From: Planctomycetota bacterium
GTDB lineage: Bacteria > Planctomycetota > Phycisphaerae > WQYP01
Direction of reading: 5' to 3'
DNA length: 5,110 nt
NCBI GenBank assembly: GCA_021828935.1
Contig: JAJZCU010000200.1
Coordinates: 1 to 5,110 of the forward strand
Made by a program: the position numbers and the translations under genes. Under the pieces are notes generated by a model. It searched no databases. It was not told the DNA's origin and saw only the letters and a list, made by a program, of their open reading frames with translations. Below, in pieces: positions 1 to 4,954 of the stretch. The first letter of the stretch is position 1; each line of letters starts with the position of its first letter.

Positions 1-31
1 ATACCGCTCAATCGCATCTATACCCACCGGG
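1..31. repeat. Left terminal 31-bp inverted copy of 609-639
   Basis: Bases 1-31 are the exact reverse complement of 609-639, inside the amidase gene (codons for residues 276-285 and the first base of 286). The match ends at base 32 (c instead of the expected a). In the GH127 frame the reversed copy replaces the expected continuation after the Gly-Lys-Gly motif and creates a stop. The position at the very edge of the window, together with a similar arrangement at the other end, points to a fold-back chimera or assembly artefact rather than a biological repeat. Confidence 0.95.
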
Positions 32-364
32 CCCTTTGCCGCGCGGCGTTACCCAGCCGTCGCCCTTGTACACCAGCCAAGGGGAATAGGAGGGCATCTG
101 ATACAGATGGCCGGTTAAACCATGGGCCTCAAGCTCCAGCATGTGATGCAGCCAACCAGCCGGGGCAATGCTGCCCACAGGCAGGTGGGTTTCAGGGCTG
201 GGCAACAAAGGCGCGCGGTTGCTGTGATACAACGTATTGCGGACGGCCGGCAATGTGCGAACGTCTTTCACCGTGCCGTTCGCAACCCCAGCGGCAGCCG
301 ATACGGCCACAGCCGCTGCGGAGGCCAGAGCCAGAAATCCGTGACGAATCACCCGTTTGAGCAT
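8..364 (-). CDS. GH127/DUF1680 beta-L-arabinofuranosidase-like exported protein, N-terminal fragment
   Basis: This is the N-terminal part of a glycoside hydrolase family 127-like protein; characterised members release beta-L-arabinofuranose from plant glycans. Seen: residues 1-28 form a signal peptide with a basic start (MLKRVIRHGF) and an Ala-rich core. Residues 63-87 (PVGSIAPAGWL...GLTGHL) and 95-111 (SPWLVYKGDGWVTPRGKG) match the conserved family opening, in which a Pro-x-Gly-x-Ile/Pro-x-Gly-Trp-Leu segment precedes a Leu-Thr-Gly-His-Leu segment. The ATG at 364 is chosen because GGAGG lies 5 nt upstream (370-374) and it places the signal peptide at the N-terminus; an earlier in-frame ATG at 427 has neither. 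Family members are usually over 600 residues, so about 80% is missing. The stop at 8-10 lies inside a 31-bp reversed copy of amidase-gene sequence, so residues 112-118 are probably not native and the real gene continues beyond the window. Exact substrate cannot be inferred. Confidence 0.8.
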   Translation of the reverse strand: MLKRVIRHGFLALASAAAVAVSAAAGVANGTVKDVRTLPAVRNTLYHSNRAPLLPSPETHLPVGSIAPAGWLHHMLELEAHGLTGHLYQMPSYSPWLVYKGDGWVTPRGKGPGGYRCD

Positions 365-410
365 GAAAACCTCCGCCTGCCGCGAAAAATACCGCCATGC
401 GGCAACTCTT

Positions 411-427
411 ATGATGTAAAACATCAT
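411..427. promoter_or_regulatory. Candidate operator palindrome upstream of the GH127-like gene
   Basis: A perfect 6-bp inverted repeat, ATGATG-TAAAA-CATCAT, sits 47 bp upstream of the GH127 start codon and overlaps the proposed -10 box and start point. This placement would suit a dimeric repressor. The regulator is not encoded in the window and I cannot assign the motif to a known family. An AT-rich palindrome of this length can arise by chance in a promoter. Confidence 0.35.
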
Positions 428-453
428 TATCGCTGCCGCGCGGGCATAGGCAA
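426..453 (-). promoter_or_regulatory. Candidate sigma70-type promoter for the GH127-like gene
   Basis: Read on the minus strand, TTGCCT (453-448) and GATAAT (431-426) are separated by 16 bp. They match the -35 and -10 consensus at 4 and 5 of 6 positions. Transcription would start near 419 and give a leader of about 55 nt that contains the strong GGAGG ribosome-binding site. A promoter here fits the 167-bp gap after the amidase gene and suggests the GH127 gene can be transcribed on its own. Confidence 0.4.
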
Positions 454-531
454 GAAGTCAAAAATGCCGAAACAAACAGTGATTTTGACTTTCAGAACGG
501 TACTTGCAGTGCGGCGCGGCGGCGGCGGCAA

Positions 532-1464
532 TCACCAACCCGGCCGCACGCGCTTCACGTAGGCAAACAGACTCGTGCCCGGACAGTCGGTGTGGTTGTC
601 GGCCAGTTCCCGGTGGGTATAGATGCGATTGAGCGGTATGCGGTACAGTTTTTTGACAAACAGCACGAATTCGCGCAGCGCGCAAAGTTGCGCCGCCGAG
701 GGATCCTGCAAATCAAAATTACCCAGTAAGACAATTCCCAAATTGTGCGCGTTGTGGTGCCGCACATGGGCGCCCTGGTATACCAGCGGCCGGGCCTGCC
801 ACACGCGCCCGGCACGGTCGATGACATAATGGTACGCAATATCGGCCCAGCCGCGGTCTTCTGGCGGCGGCCCCGTATGAAATTCCCGAATGTCTTCAAT
901 TTCGTTGGCGGTGGTCTGCCAGGCCTCGGTTTCCCACGGCTCCGGAAACCCGGCGTGGTGAATGGTCAGCCGATTAACGCCGTTCATCAGCACCATGTCG
1001 GCATAATTGGGCAGCGCTTTCGCCCACACGTCGCGGCGTTCAATAATCACCGGCGCATCGGACGGATGGGCCAGCGCCACGCCAAACCGGTTGGGAAATA
1101 CAGCCATGCTCAAGTTGGGCCCGCCGGGCTTCGCTGGGGGGCAGTGCGCTTCGCCGGATTTGGCCGCGTGCCCCATGGCGGCGGTTTCCGGGGGCAACCC
1201 GTGCGGCGGCAAAGCATGGTTGCGCTCGCTGGGCCCAGCGGCGCTGGCCAGGAGCGGCATCGCCGGCCCGCCCGGCTTCCGCAAAGAACTGGTGCGCCCA
1301 CGCGCCACGCGATGACACGCGGCCAGGCACGCACACGCTCCACCCGCCAGGCTCACACGCAGCATCTGCCGCCGCGCCATGGCCATACGATCCGCCGCGG
1401 AGCCGCTCTGGTGGTCGTCGGCGCCGCGCCTGTGCGACTGCTGGAAAATCATCGGTTCGTCCAT
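532..1464 (-). CDS. N-acetylmuramoyl-L-alanine amidase (PGRP/T7 lysozyme type), Tat-lipoprotein leader
   Basis: Predicted zinc amidase of the Amidase_2/PGRP fold, cleaving the bond between MurNAc and L-Ala of peptidoglycan stem peptides outside the cytoplasm. Of 310 residues, 30-50 form a leader with a twin-arginine motif (ARRQMLR, R31-R32), a hydrophobic stretch and a lipobox LAAC ending at C50, so a Tat-exported, lipid-anchored product is likely. Residues 51-135 are a Pro/Ala/Gly-rich linker. The catalytic domain spans about 160-310: HH at 169-170 (first zinc ligand), the YHYVID segment at 211-216 with the catalytic-type Tyr, NLGIVLLGNF at 241-250, H284 in YTHREL and C294 in TDCPG (the other two zinc ligands). 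All expected active-site residues are present, so the enzyme should be active. The start is uncertain: ATG at 1464 has only a weak GGGTG upstream, while in-frame ATGs at 1449, 1386 and 1380 would also keep the leader. It is divergent from the nucleotidyltransferase gene. A bacteriophage lysin is unlikely given the leader and linker. Confidence 0.88.
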   Translation of the reverse strand: MDEPMIFQQSHRRGADDHQSGSAADRMAMARRQMLRVSLAGGACACLAACHRVARGRTSSLRKPGGPAMPLLASAAGPSERNHALPPHGLPPETAAMGHAAKSGEAHCPPAKPGGPNLSMAVFPNRFGVALAHPSDAPVIIERRDVWAKALPNYADMVLMNGVNRLTIHHAGFPEPWETEAWQTTANEIEDIREFHTGPPPEDRGWADIAYHYVIDRAGRVWQARPLVYQGAHVRHHNAHNLGIVLLGNFDLQDPSAAQLCALREFVLFVKKLYRIPLNRIYTHRELADNHTDCPGTSLFAYVKRVRPGW

Positions 1465-1504
1465 GAAACACCCGTTCGAGTAAGACCGTTTCTATCAAGA
1501 ACGT

Positions 1505-1510
1505 ATTGTA
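1505..1510 (-). promoter_or_regulatory. Candidate -10 box for the amidase gene
   Basis: TACAAT on the minus strand (5 of 6 consensus positions) would start transcription near 1498, about 34 nt before the ATG at 1464. The matching -35 position holds only a T-run (TTTTTT), so the assignment is weak. The rest of the 191-bp divergent region between the amidase and nucleotidyltransferase genes shows no clear promoter for the plus strand. Confidence 0.22.
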
Positions 1511-1655
1511 GCGGCATCGCTGTTCCGAAAAAAACATAATTTTCGATCTCCGCTAAAAATAGGCGCCGCCGCGGCCGCATCAAATTCAGCGCTTCGCCGC
1601 CCGGCACGCCATTTGTTTACCGTTCGGTCACGCAGCAACCGCCGGTGAGATCCAT

Positions 1656-2417
1656 GTGATGAACGAAGCTTCCCCCGACCAACCATTGCCATCCAACAGC
1701 GCCTTGGCCAGCGGTCTTGGCCTGCTGTCGGAGGAAAACTGGGCGCCATATCGTCCGGTGATTGAGGAAATGCAGGCCCGTCGCATTTCATTTGCCTTGG
1801 GCGGCGGTCTGGCGTTTTCCTTTTACGGACCGCGCGTGCGCAACACGAAAGATGTTGACTTTTACGTGCGTCGTGAAGACAAGGCGACAGTGGCCGCACT
1901 TCTGGCTAAGTTTCAATTCGTCGATTTTTATGATCAGAAGCCATACGACCGCGCGTGGATTTATCGCAGCATCCGCGACCACTACATTTTGGACGTGATC
2001 TGGCAGATGGCCAATGGCCGCGCCGGCACGGATGAGTTGTGGTTGTCCGCCGGGCCGGAGGTTGATATTTATGGCCTGCGGGTGCGATTTGTTCCGTTGG
2101 AGGAATTAATCTGGTCAAAGCTGTATGTGATTCAATTTGACCGGTGCGACTGGCCGGACCTGCTGAACTTAATTTACGCCCGCGCCGCGGAAATAAACTG
2201 GCAGCGCCTGCTGCGTCGCGCCGACGCTGACACGCCCTTGCTCGCCGCACTGATTTCAGTATTTGCCTGGATGTGCCCGGCCAAGGCCGCAGCGCTTCCA
2301 TCATGGCTGTGGTGGCAATTGGGTATTGCCCCGCCGACCGCAGCTGGGCCCGAACCGTGCGATCCGCACCGCGTGCGGCTGTTGGACACGCGCGATTGGT
2401 TTGGCCCCGTGGCATAA
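1656..2417 (+). CDS. Orphan MNT-type nucleotidyltransferase-fold protein
   Basis: A 253-residue protein with the minimal nucleotidyltransferase signature: a glycine-rich loop (LGGGLAFSFYG, 48-58) followed by NTKDVDFYV (63-71) with the DxD metal pair D66/D68, and a likely third carboxylate D113 in YILDVIW. The helical C-terminal half carries PLEELIWSKLYV (147-158), then DRCDWPDLLNLIYA (162-175) and NWQRLL (181-186), a layout I know from uncharacterised nucleotidyltransferases common in PVC-group and related bacteria. Such proteins presumably transfer a nucleoside monophosphate to an unknown acceptor; substrate and physiological role are not established. The first codon is GTG at 1656, with GGTGAG 6 nt upstream (1644-1649); the ATG at 1659 is an equally possible start, and an out-of-frame ATG at 1654 is followed at once by TGA. 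There is no HEPN-like or antitoxin partner adjacent, so an AbiE-like or MNT/HEPN toxin pair is not supported. It may be co-transcribed with the isomerase gene 76 bp downstream unless the hairpin at 2422-2460 terminates it. Confidence 0.75.
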   Translation: MMNEASPDQPLPSNSALASGLGLLSEENWAPYRPVIEEMQARRISFALGGGLAFSFYGPRVRNTKDVDFYVRREDKATVAALLAKFQFVDFYDQKPYDRAWIYRSIRDHYILDVIWQMANGRAGTDELWLSAGPEVDIYGLRVRFVPLEELIWSKLYVIQFDRCDWPDLLNLIYARAAEINWQRLLRRADADTPLLAALISVFAWMCPAKAAALPSWLWWQLGIAPPTAAGPEPCDPHRVRLLDTRDWFGPVA

Positions 2418-2421
2418 GTTC

Positions 2422-2460
2422 CGGGACATAAAATGGGGCAGCCGGTCCCGCGATATTTTT
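2422..2460 (+). terminator. Possible intrinsic terminator after the nucleotidyltransferase gene
   Basis: CGGGAC (2422-2427) pairs with GTCCCG (2445-2450) across a 17-nt loop, followed by CGATATTTTT ending in a five-T run. It begins 5 bp after the nucleotidyltransferase stop. The long loop weakens the call. If functional, it would partly uncouple the isomerase gene, although only 33 bp then remain before that start codon and I see no obvious promoter there. Confidence 0.33.
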
Positions 2461-2493
2461 CTCCTGTAACCAAGCTTTTTTGGAGGGCCAACC

Positions 2494-3282
2494 ATGCAAA
2501 TTGGCGCCATGAACCATCCGCAGCGCGAAATCCTGGCCGAGCTTCAATGGATGGCCGACCTGGAGTTGGATTTTATTGATCTTACGCTCGAACCCCCGGA
2601 CGCCTGTTCCTGGAAGGTGAACGTGCCGGCCCTGGCTGCCGCGATCAAAAAGTACAATCTGGGCGTGGTGGGTCACACGGCGTTTTATCTGCCGCTGGCC
2701 AGTCCGTTCCCGGAGGTGCGCCGTGCGGCCGTCGTGGAATTGGAACGCTGCCTGAGCGTCTTCGCCGCTGTGGGCGCGAAATGGATGAACGTACACCCAG
2801 ACCGCAACATTCCGTTCCACACGCGCGATCAACTGGCAAAAAATAACGTGGCGAGCCTGCGCGAACTCATGGCCGCGGCCCAAAAACACAAGGTGGGCGT
2901 GATGGTGGAAAATTTGCCCGGTTGGTACAACAATGCCCGGCAATTGGGCGAACTGCTAAACCCATTGCCCGACCTGGGCCTGCATCTTGACATTGGGCAT
3001 GCCAATCTTGAAACGCCGCAAAACACCACGGAAGAATTGCTAACAGCTTATGGCGCCCGTGTGCGCCATGTGCATTTGCATGATAACAAAGGCGGCCACC
3101 TGGACCAGCACCTGCCGCTGGGCGCCGGAACGCTGGATATTAAAAAACATCTGGCCAGCCTGCATGCAGCCGGCTATGACGGCACGATCACGCTGGAGGT
3201 GTTCACGCCTGACCCGCACTATCTGACCTACAGCCGCGATCGCCTCCGGGCGTGGTGGAATGAAGGCCGAACCAACCATTGA
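2494..3282 (+). CDS. Xylose isomerase-like TIM-barrel protein (sugar isomerase/epimerase, endonuclease IV superfamily)
   Basis: A 262-residue cytoplasmic TIM-barrel protein of the AP endonuclease 2/xylose isomerase-like superfamily, most of whose relatives are annotated as sugar phosphate isomerases or epimerases. Candidate metal ligands fall at the ends of successive strands: H61 (VVGHTAF), H101 (MNVHPD), E139 (VMVENLPG), D166 and H169 (LHLDIGHAN), H194 or H196 in HVHLHDN (192-198), D204 and H206 (LDQHLPLGAG), and E235 (TLEVF). These correspond in order to the nine-ligand trinuclear zinc set of endonuclease IV, which many sugar isomerases keep only in part. No signal peptide is present. ATG is chosen because GGAGGG lies 6 nt upstream (2482-2487), a strong ribosome-binding site. 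It follows the nucleotidyltransferase on the same strand and ends in a convergent intergenic region. Sugar isomerase is favoured because length and the HLPLGAG segment fit that branch, but an AP-endonuclease-like activity cannot be excluded. The substrate is unknown. Confidence 0.8.
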   Translation: MQIGAMNHPQREILAELQWMADLELDFIDLTLEPPDACSWKVNVPALAAAIKKYNLGVVGHTAFYLPLASPFPEVRRAAVVELERCLSVFAAVGAKWMNVHPDRNIPFHTRDQLAKNNVASLRELMAAAQKHKVGVMVENLPGWYNNARQLGELLNPLPDLGLHLDIGHANLETPQNTTEELLTAYGARVRHVHLHDNKGGHLDQHLPLGAGTLDIKKHLASLHAAGYDGTITLEVFTPDPHYLTYSRDRLRAWWNEGRTNH

Positions 3283-3325
3283 AATGGTGGGCTACATTTG
3301 CGCGTACCATCGGCACGAACGCGGA

Positions 3326-3374
3326 CCGCCCCGGACAGGGCGGGATCTCCACCGCTTCTCTGACCCGCCGGGTC
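3326..3374. other. Two GC-rich hairpins in the convergent intergenic region
   Basis: CCGCCC (3326-3331) pairs with GGGCGG (3338-3343) around a 6-nt loop, and GACCC (3362-3366) pairs with GGGTC (3370-3374) around GCC. Neither is followed by a T-run, so they are not standard terminators. They lie just before the better terminator candidate at 3397-3417, and could stabilise the 3' end of the isomerase transcript. Their significance in such GC-rich sequence is modest. Confidence 0.35.
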
Positions 3375-3396
3375 TCCGTTCGTTCTCAGCGTCCTT

Positions 3397-3417
3397 ACCG
3401 CCTCTGCGGTTTATTTT
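3397..3417 (+). terminator. Candidate rho-independent terminator for the isomerase gene
   Basis: ACCGC (3397-3401) and GCGGT (3406-3410) form a 5-bp stem with a CTCT loop, followed directly by TTATTTT. It lies 115 bp after the isomerase stop and before the convergent methyltransferase gene. The stem is short but GC-rich, with a tight loop and T-rich tail. The wider context, CTCAGCGTCC followed by CCTCTGCGGTTTATTTTC, resembles the CTCTGCG-type intergenic repeats I recall from various bacterial genomes; only one copy is visible here. Confidence 0.45.
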
Positions 3418-3458
3418 CCGTTTCGCCTGTGTGGCGCCGCACGCGCAGTAGATGCCCC

Positions 3459-4187
3459 TCAACTCCCCCCGTCCGCTTTTCTCCCGCCGAAGGCCGCGAA
3501 CAACGTATTCACATGCAATACCTCCACGGCCGAAAAACCCGCTTCCCGCAGCAATTCCAATTGAGACACCAGGGGCCTGGGCGTATCTTCCCGTTCAATG
3601 TAGTCAAACACATGCCGCCGGTAATCGGCCCCCTTCAGAGACTCCAGATATTTCCCGAATTGCTCCCGCATCATCGCTTGAATGCCTGGCGACGTGTGCT
3701 CAATTAAATCGAAAATCCAGAACGAACCGCCCGGCGCCAATGCTTCATAACAAAACCTGAACACCTGCCGCCACTGGCTCTCTTCACGCAAATGGTGCAG
3801 CACCGACGCGGCCAGAATAATATCGCAGCTTGCCGGCGCCAGTCGCAAATCGCGCACATCGGATTGAATCGTCTTGACCGCCCGCGCTCCGCCAGCGCTG
3901 GCCGCCGCAATGCGCTGGTCCGCCCGGTCGAGCATCGGCCGACTTAAATCGACCAGCGTGACCGATACATGGGGCAAGAACTGCAACAACTTCAGCGTGT
4001 AGTTCCCGGCCCCGCAGCCCAGGTCCACCACATGCCGGGCATGTGGAGTGGCCGTGGCGGCGGCGCGGCAGATTAAGTCCATGGCCAGCGGAGCGTCCAT
4101 GGTCGCCGCCTGCCCGGTTTCCAGATTGGAAAAGCGTTCCACGTCGCCGTCAAAGCGGGCCCGGATTTCTTCCACTGTCGATTTCAC
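3459..4187 (-). CDS. Class I SAM-dependent methyltransferase
   Basis: A 242-residue cytoplasmic protein with a complete Rossmann-type methyltransferase core. Motif I is VVDLGCGAGNYTL (53-65); the acidic residue after strand 2 is D80 in LVDLS; QSDVRDL (108-114) is the motif II region; AASVLHHL (126-133) and LAPGGSFWIFDLIEH (150-164) follow. The N-terminus (VEEIRARFDGDVERFSNLET, 5-24) and the C-terminal REAGFSAVEVLHVNTLFAAF (214-233) belong to a recurring small-methyltransferase family, somewhat reminiscent of CmoA/UbiE-type enzymes; the methyl acceptor is unknown. The start is GTG at 4187: AAGGA sits 6 nt upstream (4194-4198), and the conserved N-terminus begins right after it. The open frame extends upstream to an ATG at 4511, but that stretch is antisense to osmC and lacks family similarity. 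It is divergent from osmC, 132 bp apart. Its last codons (3461-3489) recur reversed at the right window edge. Confidence 0.87.
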   Translation of the reverse strand: MKSTVEEIRARFDGDVERFSNLETGQAATMDAPLAMDLICRAAATATPHARHVVDLGCGAGNYTLKLLQFLPHVSVTLVDLSRPMLDRADQRIAAASAGGARAVKTIQSDVRDLRLAPASCDIILAASVLHHLREESQWRQVFRFCYEALAPGGSFWIFDLIEHTSPGIQAMMREQFGKYLESLKGADYRRHVFDYIEREDTPRPLVSQLELLREAGFSAVEVLHVNTLFAAFGGRKADGGS

Positions 4188-4207
4188 AAAAATTCCTTGA
4201 AAGATTA

Positions 4208-4237
4208 TTGCGCCTCGCACAGGCCTGCCCCTATAAT
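4208..4237 (+). promoter_or_regulatory. Candidate promoter for osmC
   Basis: A perfect TATAAT (4232-4237) is preceded by TTGCGC (4208-4213) with an 18-bp spacer. The predicted start near 4244 gives a leader of about 76 nt that carries the TTGTCRCA repeats. The perfect -10 box in GC-rich sequence makes this the best promoter candidate in the window; the -35 match is only 3 of 6. Confidence 0.45.
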
Positions 4238-4261
4238 ACCGCCGACCCGCAAGCGCGTCGA
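4233..4261 (-). promoter_or_regulatory. Candidate promoter for the methyltransferase gene
   Basis: Read on the minus strand, TCGACG (4261-4256) and TATTAT (4238-4233) are 17 bp apart and match the -35 and -10 consensus at 4 and 5 of 6 positions. Transcription would start near 4226, about 39 nt before the GTG start. The -10 element overlaps the proposed osmC -10 box on the opposite strand, so the two promoters would compete or be co-controlled. Confidence 0.3.
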
Positions 4262-4278
4262 CTTGAGGTTTTAGAGTT

Positions 4279-4320
4279 TTGTCGCAGTTTTTGTCACATT
4301 TTTTAACAGGAGTTGTCACA
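4279..4320 (+). repeat. Three direct TTGTCRCA repeats in the osmC leader
   Basis: TTGTCGCA (4279-4286), TTGTCACA (4291-4298) and TTGTCACA (4313-4320) are spaced 12 and 22 bp apart, close to one and two helical turns. The third fills the gap between the AGGAG ribosome-binding site (4308-4312) and the start codon and includes the A of the ATG. They could be regulator binding sites on DNA, or protein or antisense target sites in the mRNA controlling translation. No known regulator is assigned. Confidence 0.45.
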
Positions 4321-4748
4321 TGCCCGTCCGAAAATCCACCGCCCAATGGGAAGGCGATCTGCAAAAAGGCCACGGCAAGATCAAGCTGGGCGGCGGCGCA
4401 TTTGAAGGCCAATACTCGTTTGGCTCGCGCTTTGAAAACGGCAGCGGCACAAATCCCGAAGAACTTATCGCCGCCGCGCACGCGGGTTGCTTCTCCATGG
4501 CCCTGTCGCACATGTTAAGCCAGGCCGGGTTCACGCCCACCAGCGTGCAGACCAGCGCCAGCGTGAAACTTGAGAAAGTTGGCGAGGGCTTCAAGGTTAC
4601 GCACATCGAACTGGTAACCGATGCGCGCGTCCCCAATATTGACGAAAAAAGCTTTCAGCAGCACGCGGAAAATGCCAGGAAAAATTGCCCCATCTCGCAA
4701 TTGTTAACCGGCGCGCCCATTGACTTAAAGGCCACGCTGCAAAGGTAG
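4320..4748 (+). CDS. osmC: OsmC family peroxiredoxin
   Basis: A 142-residue cytoplasmic thiol peroxidase that reduces organic hydroperoxides and H2O2. It aligns by eye along its whole length with E. coli OsmC (about 143 residues): QWEGDLQKGHGK (9-20), SRFENGSGTNPEEL (36-49), AAHAGCFSMALS (52-63), GFTPTSVQT (70-78) and KNCPISQLL (121-129). The catalytic pair is C57 and C123, and the Arg/Glu residues that polarise the peroxidatic cysteine are R37 and E47 or E48. The NPEELIAAAHAGCFSMAL signature separates it from the Ohr branch. The start ATG has AGGAG 7 nt upstream. It stands alone, divergent from the methyltransferase, with a likely own promoter at 4208-4237 and three direct repeats in the leader, so dedicated stress or osmotic control is plausible. 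All key residues are intact. Confidence 0.95.
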   Translation: MPVRKSTAQWEGDLQKGHGKIKLGGGAFEGQYSFGSRFENGSGTNPEELIAAAHAGCFSMALSHMLSQAGFTPTSVQTSASVKLEKVGEGFKVTHIELVTDARVPNIDEKSFQQHAENARKNCPISQLLTGAPIDLKATLQR

Positions 4749-4806
4749 CGCCATTGAACCGGCATTGATGACCGGCTCGAACGCCCACGCGGCGAAGACC
4801 AAACGC

Positions 4807-4829
4807 GCGGCGATTGTTTTCATCGCCGC
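4807..4829. other. Perfect 8-bp hairpin downstream of osmC
   Basis: GCGGCGAT (4807-4814) pairs perfectly with ATCGCCGC (4822-4829) around TGTTTTC. It lies 59 bp after the osmC stop and is a candidate transcript-end structure. There is no T-run immediately after it; a TTTTTT occurs only at 4866-4871, so a normal intrinsic terminator is not supported. A second hairpin, CGCGCC (4895-4900) with GGCGCG (4908-4913) around CTTTTTC, follows before the next reading frame. Otherwise 4749-4954 shows no gene. Confidence 0.4.
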
Positions 4830-4954
4830 CTGGCGGAGCCCAGCGGCATGGCAGCGGACGGAACGTTTTTTCACAACGGCCCCGACAGCCGTGCCGCGCC
4901 CTTTTTCGGCGCGCCGGACTTCCCTTCCCCGCCCGTTTTGTCTATCTTCCGATC

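Noticed and set aside
509..549. GTGCGGC/GCCGCAC inverted repeat as a terminator of the amidase gene
   Set aside because: The 27-nt loop is large, the arms overlap the stop codon region and no T-run follows on the minus strand.
1..639. Invertible DNA segment flanked by 31-bp inverted repeats
   Set aside because: The outer repeat coincides exactly with the window edge and the same happens at the other end, which favours a chimeric or assembly artefact over phase variation; no recombinase is nearby.
745..1539. 264-codon plus-strand open frame
   Set aside because: It is the antisense shadow of the amidase gene, rich in Arg/Gly/Pro/His without any domain.
1906..2943. 345-codon minus-strand open frame
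   Set aside because: It lies opposite two well-supported genes, has no recognisable domain and reflects the GC-rich codon usage of the plus strand.
1656..3282. Toxin-antitoxin or defence operon built on the nucleotidyltransferase
   Set aside because: The neighbouring gene is a TIM-barrel isomerase-like protein, not an antitoxin or HEPN protein, and spacing and hairpin do not suggest tight coupling.
3283..3458. Small coding frame in the convergent intergenic region
   Set aside because: Open frames here lack ribosome-binding sites, run into the antisense of the methyltransferase gene and show no recognisable protein features.
4188..4511. N-terminal extension of the methyltransferase to an ATG at 4511
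   Set aside because: The extra 108 residues are antisense to osmC, lack family similarity, and a GTG at 4187 has a good ribosome-binding site directly before the conserved N-terminus.
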